In this document: in pieces, positions 1 through 6,030 of the stretch
Position numbering within the stretch: position 1 is the first letter of the stretch
How the letters are laid out: each line of letters begins with the position of its first letter
From: Chloroflexota bacterium
GTDB taxonomy: Bacteria; Chloroflexota; Limnocylindria; QHBO01
DNA: 13,569 nucleotides
NCBI GenBank assembly: GCA_020848055.1
Contig: JADLBB010000133.1
Coordinates: forward strand, 1-13,569
Direction of reading: 5' to 3'
Made by a program: the position numbers and the translations under genes
Notes under the pieces: generated by a model
Databases searched by the model: none
What the model saw: only the letters and a program-made list of their open reading frames with translations
Told to the model about the DNA's origin: nothing

Positions 1-1
1 C

Positions 2-475
2 GCCCTGTTCGAGCTCAAGCGCCGGCCGGCCGACAGGCGGATCCCGATGCTCGTCGCCGACCTCGTCCAGGCAATGGCGGCGGGATGGCTCGCCGACGAC
101 CGAGCCTGGCGCCTGGCCGACCGGTTCTGGCCCGGCGCGCTGACCATGGTGCTCCCCGCCGCAGGTGGCTCCGGCACGCAGGCGTTTCGCGCCCCGGACC
201 ACCCGGTGGCCCTGGCACTGATCCGCGCGGCCGGTCCCATCCTTGCGACCAGTGCCAATGTCTCCGACCAGCCCGACACCCTCGGTGCTGACGAGGTCCT
301 CGTCGCGTTCGCAACCGACCCCGACGGCCTGGCGGCCGTGGTCGACGGTGGCGCTGTTCGGGGTGGAATGGCCTCCACCGTGCTCGACCTGTCGGTCACG
401 CCGGCCCGGGTCCTTCGCGAAGGACCGATCACCGCGGCGCAGCTTGCCGAGGTGATCGAGTTGGCGCGGGTCTAG
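2..475 (+). CDS. tsaC: Threonylcarbamoyl-AMP synthase (TsaC/Sua5/YrdC family), 5' end missing
   Basis: This is the C-terminal 157 residues of a YrdC-domain protein; the reading frame is open to the window edge, so roughly the first 45-50 residues are missing. The family condenses threonine, bicarbonate and ATP into threonylcarbamoyl-AMP, the precursor of t6A37 in ANN-decoding tRNAs, in the cytoplasm. The fragment opens with the KRRP substrate-binding segment (fragment residues 6-9), followed by a PMLVADL strand, and carries the ATSANVS motif. Together these give the family Lys-Arg-Ser-Asn tetrad at K6, R8, S84 and N86. An internal ATG at 47 exists but would remove the Lys/Arg half of the site, so it is not the true start. 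It lacks the long C-terminal Sua5 domain, so it is the short TsaC type. It ends 20 bases before rpiB, a neighbour it also has in Bacillus (ywlC/ywlF). Confidence 0.92.
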   Translation, partial: ALFELKRRPADRRIPMLVADLVQAMAAGWLADDRAWRLADRFWPGALTMVLPAAGGSGTQAFRAPDHPVALALIRAAGPILATSANVSDQPDTLGADEVLVAFATDPDGLAAVVDGGAVRGGMASTVLDLSVTPARVLREGPITAAQLAEVIELARV

Positions 476-480
476 CGGCC

Positions 481-486
481 TACACT
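481..486 (+). promoter_or_regulatory. Putative -10 box TACACT for rpiB
   Basis: TACACT lies in the 20-base gap between tsaC and rpiB, with 9 bases between it and the rpiB ATG. This matches the TANNNT -10 consensus and would put transcription start at or within a few bases of the start codon, giving a leaderless or near-leaderless mRNA. No Shine-Dalgarno-like sequence precedes the rpiB ATG, which agrees. I see no convincing -35; a TTGGCG at 461-466 is only 14 bases upstream. The same eight bases TACACTGG recur before glyA. Confidence 0.55.
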
Positions 487-495
487 GGGGCGATC

Positions 496-948
496 ATGCG
501 CGTCGCCATCGGCTCCGATCATGCGGGGTTCGCCCTCAAGGGCGAACTGTGCACGCTGCTCGACGAGCTGCGCATCGAGTACCGCGACTTCGGCACCTTC
601 AGCACCGATCCGGTCGACTATCCCGACTTCATAGCACCGGTGGCGCGCGCCGTGGCGCGCGGCGAGTTCGAGAGGGGCGTCGTGCTTGGTGGCAGCGGCA
701 CCGGCGAGGCAATCGTGGCCAACAAGATCCGCGGCATCCGCTGCGTCGAGGCCGCCGATCCGGTGACGGCCCGACTCGGGCGCGAGCACAACGATGCCAA
801 CGTGTTGTCGATGGGGGCGCGGATCATCGGCACCGAGGTGGCGAGAGCCTGCCTGCGCGCGTTCCTGGACGGCGAGTTCGCCGGCGGACGCCACGTGCCG
901 CGCATCGAGAAGATCGCGCGCATCGAGGCCGAGGAGGCGCGGGGCTGA
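496..948 (+). CDS. rpiB: Ribose-5-phosphate isomerase B, Glu-type
   Basis: This 150-residue protein has the length and motifs of the RpiB/LacAB family, which interconverts ribose 5-phosphate and ribulose 5-phosphate in the pentose phosphate pathway. The N-terminal GSDHAGFALK segment (residues 6-15) holds the Asp-His pair of the substrate pocket. The central GGSGTGEAIVANK loop (65-77) and REHNDAN (96-102, with H98) complete the active site. Position 65 is Gly where the E. coli enzyme has its catalytic Cys, and E71 occupies the place of the Glu base of the M. tuberculosis enzyme, so this is the actinobacterial-type active site. The start at 496 is chosen because the protein begins directly at the first beta strand, as in relatives. 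The stop overlaps the proposed CTG start of the next gene (CTGA), suggesting translational coupling. Confidence 0.95.
   Translation: MRVAIGSDHAGFALKGELCTLLDELRIEYRDFGTFSTDPVDYPDFIAPVARAVARGEFERGVVLGGSGTGEAIVANKIRGIRCVEAADPVTARLGREHNDANVLSMGARIIGTEVARACLRAFLDGEFAGGRHVPRIEKIARIEAEEARG
932..937 (+). promoter_or_regulatory. Strong ribosome binding site AGGAGG that sets a CTG start
   Basis: A perfect AGGAGG lies inside the last codons of rpiB, 7 bases before a CTG at 945. No ATG, GTG or TTG occurs in the right frame between here and 1017, so this site argues that the aconitase-X large subunit starts at CTG 945. The hexamer also encodes part of Glu-Glu-Ala in rpiB, so some of it could be coding coincidence. 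Confidence 0.6.
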
Positions 949-2213
949 GCCTCGACCTGTCGCCGGCGGATCGGGCGTTCCTCGACGGTGTCCGGGGCGA
1001 GGGCGCGGCGTTCGCCATGCGCCTGGTCGTCCGCGCGGCCGAGGTGTCGGGCGCGACTCGCCTGCTCGGGGTCGTCGGCGCCCATGTCGACTCTTGCCTC
1101 TACCACGGACAGGCGTCCATCGATTTCGTCGACCGTCTGATCGCCGGTGAGGCGCGTGTATCGGTGCCGACCACCCTCAACGTCGGTGGCATCGACCTGC
1201 TGCACCCCGAGCTGTTCCGCGGTGATCCCGACCTCGCGGCGCACAGCGCGGAGTTGATGGAGCGCTACCGCGCGCTCGGCGCAAGGCCGACCTACACCTG
1301 CGCCCCGTACCAGCTGCCCGATGCCCGTCCGTCACTCGGGCAGCACGTGGCGTGGGGCGAGTCGAACGCCATCGCCTTTGCCAACAGCGTGCTCGGCGCC
1401 CGCACCAACCGCTACGGCGACTTCATCGACATCGCCGCGGCGATCACCGGTCGCGTCCCCGATGTCGGCCTGCATCGCGACGAAGCTCGCCGGGCGACCT
1501 TCATCCTGCGGCTGGCCGACGACGTCCCGGCCCCCCTGCGCGACGACGACTCCCTGTTCGGCGTGCTGGGCATCGTGCTGGGGCGACGGGCCGGGTCGGC
1601 CGTGGCGGCGATCGATGGCCTGCCAGCGGAGCAGTCCGAGGATCGCCTGAAGGCGCTCGCCGCAGCGGCCGCCTCGTCTGGAGCGGTGGCCATGTTCCAC
1701 GTGATCGGCTCCACGCCAGAGGCATCGTCGGTCGATCCGGACCTGCCGGTGGAGGAGGTCACCTTCGCCGAGCTGCGATCGGCCAGGCGGGAGCTCTCGA
1801 CCGGGCTGGACCGACCGCTGTCGGCGGTGTCACTGGGCACGCCGCACGCGTCGATGGCCCAGCTGCGCCGGTACGCCGAGCTGCTGGGCGGCGCGGCGGT
1901 TCACCCCGAGGTCGAATGCCTCGTCTCCACCGGCCGCGACGTGCTGGCCGAGGCGGAGGCGGAGGGGGTGGCTGGGACGCTGCGCCGTGCCGGCGTCGAG
2001 CTGCTGACCGATACCTGCAGCTACATCGCCCCGATCCTGCGCCCGCACGACGGCATGGTCATGACCGATTCGGGCAAATGGGCCTACTACGCGCCGGGCA
2101 ACATCGGGACCCGCGTCGTTTACGCCACGGCGGCCGAGTGCCTGGACTCCGCCGTCGCGGGTCGCGTGATGCGCCACGACGGCGCGTGGGGCGCGGAATG
2201 GAGCACCGCATGA
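945..2213 (+). CDS. Aconitase X (AcnX) large/catalytic subunit, probable CTG start
   Basis: A 422-residue protein with the AcnX catalytic domain (PF04412, formerly DUF521) over its whole length. The family dehydrates hydroxy-acids with an Fe-S cluster; known members are archaeal phosphomevalonate dehydratase and bacterial cis-3-hydroxy-L-proline dehydratase. Visible motifs are the N-terminal AHVDSC segment, YTCAPYQ (C119), WGESNAIAFANSVLGARTNR, LGTPHAS, VEC (C325), DTCSY (C358) and TDSGKWAYYAPG (S376). C119, C325 and C358 are the likely cluster ligands. The start is inferred: family members begin about 25 residues before the ATG at 1017, and CTG 945 has AGGAGG seven bases upstream and overlaps the rpiB stop. 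The ATG at 549 would run through rpiB and is rejected. The small subunit follows with an ATGA overlap. The substrate cannot be told from sequence alone, and no mevalonate or hydroxyproline gene is nearby. Confidence 0.88.
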   Translation: MSLDLSPADRAFLDGVRGEGAAFAMRLVVRAAEVSGATRLLGVVGAHVDSCLYHGQASIDFVDRLIAGEARVSVPTTLNVGGIDLLHPELFRGDPDLAAHSAELMERYRALGARPTYTCAPYQLPDARPSLGQHVAWGESNAIAFANSVLGARTNRYGDFIDIAAAITGRVPDVGLHRDEARRATFILRLADDVPAPLRDDDSLFGVLGIVLGRRAGSAVAAIDGLPAEQSEDRLKALAAAAASSGAVAMFHVIGSTPEASSVDPDLPVEEVTFAELRSARRELSTGLDRPLSAVSLGTPHASMAQLRRYAELLGGAAVHPEVECLVSTGRDVLAEAEAEGVAGTLRRAGVELLTDTCSYIAPILRPHDGMVMTDSGKWAYYAPGNIGTRVVYATAAECLDSAVAGRVMRHDGAWGAEWSTA

Positions 2214-2605
2214 CTCGTGGTCGTGCCGTGGTCCTGGACGAGCCGTTGAGCCTGTGGGGCGGCATGGACCCCGCGACGGGCGTGGTGATCGACGCGCATC
2301 ACCCGCAGCGCGGGGTCAGCCTGTCCGGGCGCGTGGTGGTCATGCCGGCCGGGCGCGGTTCTTCGTCGAGTGCCTCGGTGCTGGCCGAGGCGGTCCGTGC
2401 CGGCGCGGCGCCGGCTGCCTTCGTCCTGGGTGAGCCCGACCTCATCCTCGCGATCGGCGCGGCTGTTGCGGCTGAGCTCTATGGCGCGGCTCCGCCAATC
2501 GTCGTCGACCGGTGCCTGCCGGCGGCCATCCGCGATGGCGAAGACGTCGAAGTGGTCGGCGCGACCTGGAGGTTGGTTGGCTCGACCGACGGTCAGAACG
2601 GCTGA
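2210..2605 (+). CDS. Aconitase X swivel domain / small subunit
   Basis: A 131-residue protein matching the AcnX swivel domain (PF01989, formerly DUF126), which closes over the catalytic subunit and supplies part of the active site. It shows the family pattern in order: an N-terminal strand, LSLWGGMDPATG (residues 13-24), a DAHHP turn (28-32), and the diagnostic MPAGRGSSSSASVL segment (45-57) with its serine run, followed by the APAAFVL strand. Its ATG overlaps the large-subunit stop (ATGA), and GGAG at 2200-2203 lies 6 bases upstream. An in-frame ATG at 2198 is an alternative start adding four residues. Having the two domains as separate adjacent genes is the arrangement of archaeal and some bacterial AcnX enzymes; other bacterial forms are fused. 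The 3' end overlaps the convergent membrane-protein gene by 13 bases. Confidence 0.9.
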   Translation: MTRGRAVVLDEPLSLWGGMDPATGVVIDAHHPQRGVSLSGRVVVMPAGRGSSSSASVLAEAVRAGAAPAAFVLGEPDLILAIGAAVAAELYGAAPPIVVDRCLPAAIRDGEDVEVVGATWRLVGSTDGQNG

Positions 2606-3072
2606 GCCATCATCAGCCACAGCATGGCGACGAAGCCGCCGAGTCCCAGGGTCGCCAGCGGCACCGGGTTCCACGCCGCAATCAGCGTCCGCAGCTGATC
2701 CAGGTCCTCGGCACCGGGACCATTGCGCGTGGGGAGCCCGGCCGCGGAGCGCATCTTCGACAGCGGGATGGTTCCCATCGGCGTCATGAGGCCGCCGACG
2801 ACTACCAGCAGCCCCAGCGAGATCCATATCCAGAGCCGATCCCAGTGCGCGCCCATGAAGCCGGCGGCGATGCCGCTCAGCAGGCCCAACAGGATGGCCG
2901 CGATGGCGGCGGTCCCGAGCGAGGACTGCGACAGGTCGAGCATGGCGCGCACGCGCTGCACGTCCGTCTCGCCGCGGATGGCGAACGCCACGGCCATCGA
3001 GACGCCGTGGGCGATGAAGAACGCGAGGATGGCTGCCGCGTGAATGAAGACCACCCAGGGGTACCATTCCAT
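2593..3072 (-). CDS. Small integral membrane protein with four predicted helices, unknown function
   Basis: A 159-residue hydrophobic protein that I cannot assign firmly. Four membrane segments can be read at about residues 6-30, 53-74, 80-96 and 137-157, with a charged loop (GETDVQRVR) after the first and a longer polar loop before the last. The start WYPWVVFIHAAAILAFFIAHG, with a His in the first helix and another at its end, resembles the DUF2269-like group of small membrane proteins, but this is only a resemblance. ATG 3072 is preferred because a GGAGG lies 8 bases upstream and the protein then begins just before helix 1. ATG 3111 (GGAG, 6-base spacing) would add 13 residues and is nearly as good; a TTG at 3204 is less likely. 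It is transcribed against both flanking units, and its stop lies inside the AcnX small-subunit gene. Confidence 0.75.
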   Translation of the reverse strand: MEWYPWVVFIHAAAILAFFIAHGVSMAVAFAIRGETDVQRVRAMLDLSQSSLGTAAIAAILLGLLSGIAAGFMGAHWDRLWIWISLGLLVVVGGLMTPMGTIPLSKMRSAAGLPTRNGPGAEDLDQLRTLIAAWNPVPLATLGLGGFVAMLWLMMAQPF

Positions 3073-3235
3073 CGGTTCGGCCTCCGCTGCCCCCTCGATT
3101 ATCGAAGCCATTATCGGCTCCGATGCAATCCATCGGGCGCCTGCGCTCCTGTCGGTGGACCGACGGGGGGCGGAAGCGCTCGCGTCGCGAACTTGAGGCA
3201 ACAACGTGAGCCGCGCTAGAACTCACCCGACCCAT

Positions 3236-3241
3236 TACACT
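3236..3241 (+). promoter_or_regulatory. Putative -10 box TACACT for glyA (leaderless spacing)
   Basis: TACACT is followed by exactly seven bases and then the glyA ATG. This is the geometry of leaderless promoters in Deinococcus and Actinobacteria, where the A of the start codon is the transcription start. The sequence before the ATG has no Shine-Dalgarno, as expected. No clear -35 is present about 17 bases upstream. The gap also separates glyA from the divergent membrane-protein gene, for which I see no obvious promoter. Confidence 0.6.
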
Positions 3242-3248
3242 GGCTGCC

Positions 3249-4520
3249 ATGGACCCATGGGCACCGCTTCAGACGGCCGACCCGGAGATCTGGCAGGTGG
3301 TGCTCGACGAGGGCGCCCGGGCGCGTTCGCACCTGGAGCTCATCGCCTCGGAGAACTACCCGAGCCTGGCCGTGCTGCAGGCCATGGGCAGCATCCTCAC
3401 CGCCAAGTACGCCGAGGGGTATCCGGGCCGTCGCTACTACGGCGGCTGCGAGGTCGTGGACGTGGCCGAGGACCTGGCGCGCGACCGGGCGCGCGAGTTG
3501 TTCGGGGCCGAGCATGTCAACGTCCAGCCCCACGCCGGCGCCCAGGCCAACATGGCGGTCTACCACGCCCTGCTCGAGCGCGGCGACACGGTGCTGGGGC
3601 TCAGCCTGGACCAGGGCGGACACCTGACTCACGGGTCACCGGTCAACTTCTCCGGCCAGTACTACAACTTCGTCGCTTACCACGTCGACCGCGAGACGCA
3701 CCGCGTGGACATGGACGAGGTGAGGGCTCTTGCCCGCGAGCACCGGCCGCGCATGATCGTCACCGGTGCCACGGCCTACCCGCGGCTGTGGGACTTCGCC
3801 GCCTTCCGCGAGATCGCCGACGAGGTCGGTGCGCTGCACATGTGCGACATGGCCCACTTCGCCGGGCTGGTGGCGGCCGGCATCCACCCCTCGCCGGTGC
3901 CGTACTGCGACGTGGTGACCACCACCACCCATAAGACGCTGCGCGGCCCCCGAGGCGGCATGATCCTGTCGCGTTCCGAGCACGCGAAGGCGATCGACAA
4001 GAGCGTCTTCCCCGGCATCCAGGGCGGCCCGCTGATGCACGTCGTCGCCGCCAAGGCGGTCGCCTTCCGCGAGGCGGCCACCGATGCGTTCCGTGCCGAC
4101 CAGCGGGCGACGGTGGACAACGCCCGGGCCCTGGCGGCGCGCCTGGCCGAGCGCGGCGCGACCATCATCTCCGGCGGCACCGACAACCACCTGATGCTGG
4201 TGGACGTGCGCCCGTTGGGCGTCAACGGCAAGGAGGCCGACGCGGCGCTGGGCGAGGTCCGCATCACGGTCAACAAGAACACCATCCCCTACGACCCGGA
4301 GAAGCCGATGATCGGCTCGGGCATCCGCGTCGGCACGCCCGCGGTGACCTCGCGCGGCATGCGCTCCGCCGAGATGCGCGACATCGGCGACCTGATCATC
4401 GACGGGGTGGCCGCCCGTGGTAACGCGGCCGCGCAGGAATCGGTCCGGGCCCGGGTGGCGGCCGTCACGGACCGGTTTCCGGTCCCCGGCCTGCCCGAGA
4501 CGGTCGCGGCACCGGCCTGA
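3249..4520 (+). CDS. glyA: Serine hydroxymethyltransferase
   Basis: A 423-residue PLP enzyme, the usual bacterial length, converting serine and tetrahydrofolate to glycine and 5,10-methylene-THF in the cytoplasm. It contains IASENY (residues 32-37), AEGYPGRRYYGG (55-66, with E56 and Y64), CDMAHFAG with D200 and H203, TTTTHKTLRGPRGG with the PLP lysine at K229 (the same number as in E. coli), and GIRVGTPAVTSRG with the substrate-carboxylate Arg R360. All key residues are present. The ATG at 3249 has no ribosome binding site but stands seven bases after a TACACT box, suggesting a leaderless transcript. The gene lies just before the ATP synthase operon, as in Bacillus and Streptomyces. A separate promoter (4542-4547) follows it, so atp expression need not depend on glyA. 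Confidence 0.97.
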   Translation: MDPWAPLQTADPEIWQVVLDEGARARSHLELIASENYPSLAVLQAMGSILTAKYAEGYPGRRYYGGCEVVDVAEDLARDRARELFGAEHVNVQPHAGAQANMAVYHALLERGDTVLGLSLDQGGHLTHGSPVNFSGQYYNFVAYHVDRETHRVDMDEVRALAREHRPRMIVTGATAYPRLWDFAAFREIADEVGALHMCDMAHFAGLVAAGIHPSPVPYCDVVTTTTHKTLRGPRGGMILSRSEHAKAIDKSVFPGIQGGPLMHVVAAKAVAFREAATDAFRADQRATVDNARALAARLAERGATIISGGTDNHLMLVDVRPLGVNGKEADAALGEVRITVNKNTIPYDPEKPMIGSGIRVGTPAVTSRGMRSAEMRDIGDLIIDGVAARGNAAAQESVRARVAAVTDRFPVPGLPETVAAPA

Positions 4521-4541
4521 GCACGTTCCGCGCGCCTCGGC

Positions 4542-4547
4542 TATACT
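4542..4547 (+). promoter_or_regulatory. Putative -10 box TATACT for the ATP synthase operon
   Basis: TATACT stands out in the GC-rich 68-base gap after glyA. Unlike the boxes before rpiB and glyA, it lies 41 bases before the first start codon, implying a leader of about 35 bases. A clear -35 is not visible. No terminator hairpin with a T-run is seen between glyA and this box, so read-through from glyA is also possible. Confidence 0.55.
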
Positions 4548-4588
4548 CGCCGCGTCCGACCCCGCCGGGAGTCGAGCAGCAGACCGCC

Positions 4589-4879
4589 ATGTCCGGAGAA
4601 CGGCCGCGCTTCGAGCCGGGATTGGTACTCGCCCAGGTCAGCATGAGAGTGATCGTGCCGATGCTGGGCGGTGCGATCCTCGGCCTCGTGGCAGACGCCA
4701 TGGCCCGGACGTCACCGCAGTTCGTGCTGATCGGCCTGGCGGGTGGGACCCTCGTCTCGATCGTGTGGTTGCGCGGCTTCATCGTGTCGAACGCCGAACG
4801 GATTCGACAGCAGGACGCCAGCGCCGCGGCAGGATCCGAACGAGGCGAACATGAGCACACGACAACCGAACGGCCCTGA
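4589..4879 (+). CDS. AtpZ/AtpI-like small membrane protein, first of a tandem pair
   Basis: A 96-residue protein with two predicted membrane helices (about residues 15-38 and 43-63) and a charged, hydrophilic C-terminal tail. Its core follows the AtpZ-type pattern: G-x3-G/D spacing ending at D36, then T41-x-P43-x-F45 and G49. The next gene's product has the same spacing from its Asp, so the two look like paralogs. AtpZ and AtpI are accessory proteins encoded at the head of atp operons; they assist c-ring assembly and have been linked to Mg2+/Ca2+ transport. No strong ribosome binding site precedes ATG 4589 (GGGAG is 17 bases away). ATG 4643 is an alternative but would cut into the first helix. 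The gene overlaps the next by 29 bases. The family assignment is moderately sure; the specific role is unknown. Confidence 0.7.
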   Translation: MSGERPRFEPGLVLAQVSMRVIVPMLGGAILGLVADAMARTSPQFVLIGLAGGTLVSIVWLRGFIVSNAERIRQQDASAAAGSERGEHEHTTTERP

Positions 4880-5102
4880 CCGCCGGCCCCGGCCCGATGA
4901 CGCTCCACGCAACTGGGGGCTCGTCCTCGACCTGGGCATGCGGCTGGGGCTGTCGGTCATCATCGGGATCCTGGCCGGCGTCGTGATCGATGGCTGGGCG
5001 GGCACGAGGCCGCTGTTCACCCTGCTCGGGGTGGTCGTCGGCGTCGGGGCGGCGATGTACTCGATCTGGGACGTCGCCCGCGACTCGATGAGGCCGCGCT
5101 AG
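4851..5102 (+). CDS. atpZ: AtpZ/AtpI family ATP synthase accessory protein
   Basis: An 83-residue, two-helix protein with a proline- and arginine-rich N-terminus (residues 1-20). Its core is a textbook AtpZ/AtpI pattern (PF09527): helix 1 at about 28-47 ending in D47, then G51-T52-R53-P54-L55-F56-T57-L58 leading into glycine-rich helix 2 (about 55-75). Family members act beside the Fo sector in c-ring assembly and perhaps Mg2+/Ca2+ uptake. ATG 4851 is chosen because GAGG lies 5 bases before it and the protein then has the normal family length; the frame is open further upstream but overlaps the previous gene. The 29-base overlap with that gene suggests translational coupling. It is followed 21 bases later by atpB. 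Confidence 0.85.
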   Translation: MSTRQPNGPDRRPRPDDAPRNWGLVLDLGMRLGLSVIIGILAGVVIDGWAGTRPLFTLLGVVVGVGAAMYSIWDVARDSMRPR

Positions 5103-5111
5103 CACGCAACG

Positions 5112-5118
5112 AAGAGGA
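5112..5118 (+). promoter_or_regulatory. Ribosome binding site supporting the TTG start of atpB
   Basis: AAGAGGA ends five bases before the TTG at 5124. It is the only good purine-rich site in the gap after atpZ, and no ATG or GTG in the atpB frame is better placed, so it decides the atpB start. Confidence 0.65.
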
Positions 5119-5123
5119 CTCCC

Positions 5124-5966
5124 TTGCCAGAGGAAGCAGGCGAACACGGCGAGAGCCTGATCCACGTCGCGATCAAGGCCGAGAAGCTGTTCGACCTCGG
5201 CCCGATCGCGGTCACCAACAGCATGGTCGGAACGCTGATCGCGACCGTCGTGCTGGCCTGGCTGGCCTGGTGGGCGACGCGCAACGCGACCGTGGTGCCC
5301 GGACGGCTGCAGGGCTTCCTGGAGTTCGGCGTCGACTTCATGGCCGGGGTCGTGCGCGGCCAGCACGCCACCCGCTGGCGGGCCATCCTGGCACCGGTGC
5401 TGACCATCTTCCTGCTGGTCCTGTTCGCCAACTACGTGGGCCTGCTCCCGGGCGTAGGCACGATCGCGGTCAACGTCGTCTCCGACGGCCACACCACCTC
5501 GGTGCCGATGATCCGCCCCGCCTCCGCCGATCTCAACTTCACCCTGGCGCTGGCGCTCATCGCCTTTGTCCTGTTCGTCAGCTGGGGCATCCGCGCCAAC
5601 GGGCTGCGCGGCTACCTGAAGGAGACGTTCATCGCCAACCCGCCGTACATGACGCCGCTGATGACGCCGATTCACATCGTCAGCGAGTTGAGCCGCATCA
5701 TCAGCCTGTCGATGCGACTCTTCGGCAACATATTCGCCGGCGAGATCCTGCTGGCGGTCATGCTGGCGCTGACGTTCGTGGTCGTGCCCACCGTGTTCCT
5801 GGGGCTCGAGCTGATCTTCGGAGCGGTCCAGGCCCTGGTGTTCGCGCTGCTGACGCTGACCTACATCACGCTGGCCACGGCCGGCCACGGCGGCGGGCAC
5901 GACGAACCCGGTGACACGCCACATCACGACGCGGACGATGCCGCCCTGGGGGCCGGCGCCCACTGA
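5124..5966 (+). CDS. atpB: F1Fo ATP synthase subunit a
   Basis: A 280-residue membrane protein, the stator half of the proton path. The essential arginine is R198 in LSRIISLSMRLFGNIFAGE, matching E. coli R210, and the preceding PLMTPIHIVSE and PASADLNFTLALAL segments are typical of subunit a. Membrane segments can be read at about residues 32-50, 88-110 and 136-157, with the helix 5/6 hairpin at about 185-260. The start is TTG at 5124, supported by an AAGAGGA site. The acidic N-terminus (PEEAGEHGE) is soluble. The last 27 residues form a glycine-, aspartate- and histidine-rich tail with five His, longer than in E. coli and possibly lineage-specific. It sits between atpZ and atpE as in most bacterial atp operons. 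Confidence 0.96.
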   Translation: MPEEAGEHGESLIHVAIKAEKLFDLGPIAVTNSMVGTLIATVVLAWLAWWATRNATVVPGRLQGFLEFGVDFMAGVVRGQHATRWRAILAPVLTIFLLVLFANYVGLLPGVGTIAVNVVSDGHTTSVPMIRPASADLNFTLALALIAFVLFVSWGIRANGLRGYLKETFIANPPYMTPLMTPIHIVSELSRIISLSMRLFGNIFAGEILLAVMLALTFVVVPTVFLGLELIFGAVQALVFALLTLTYITLATAGHGGGHDEPGDTPHHDADDAALGAGAH

Positions 5967-6014
5967 CCAATCGCCGGAACGAAACCGGGAAGCTCTCCCC
6001 ACACGCAGAGCATC

Positions 6015-6020
6015 AGGAGG
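6015..6020 (+). promoter_or_regulatory. Ribosome binding site AGGAGG for the GTG start of atpE
   Basis: A full AGGAGG lies ten bases before GTG 6031 in the 64-base atpB-atpE gap. It fixes the short subunit-c start rather than the ATG at 5911, which would overlap atpB and add a 40-residue soluble extension. A strong site fits the need for many c copies per complex. Confidence 0.7.
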
Positions 6021-6030
6021 AACAAGACAC

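Noticed and set aside
549..944. Upstream extension of the AcnX large-subunit frame to ATG 549
   Set aside because: It overlaps nearly all of rpiB, is Arg/His-rich with no family similarity, and is a shadow of rpiB.
1352..2209. Long in-frame extension upstream of the AcnX small subunit
   Set aside because: It overlaps the large subunit and reads as low-complexity Arg/Gly/Pro sequence; the swivel domain begins at 2210.
3114..3125. ATCGGCTCCGAT near-palindrome, also present at 508-519
   Set aside because: The second copy is rpiB coding sequence for Ile-Gly-Ser-Asp, and only two copies exist; probably coincidence rather than an operator.
3073..3248. Riboswitch (glycine or tetrahydrofolate type) upstream of glyA
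   Set aside because: The TACACT box is seven bases from the ATG, leaving no leader to hold an aptamer, and I see no matching conserved core in the gap.
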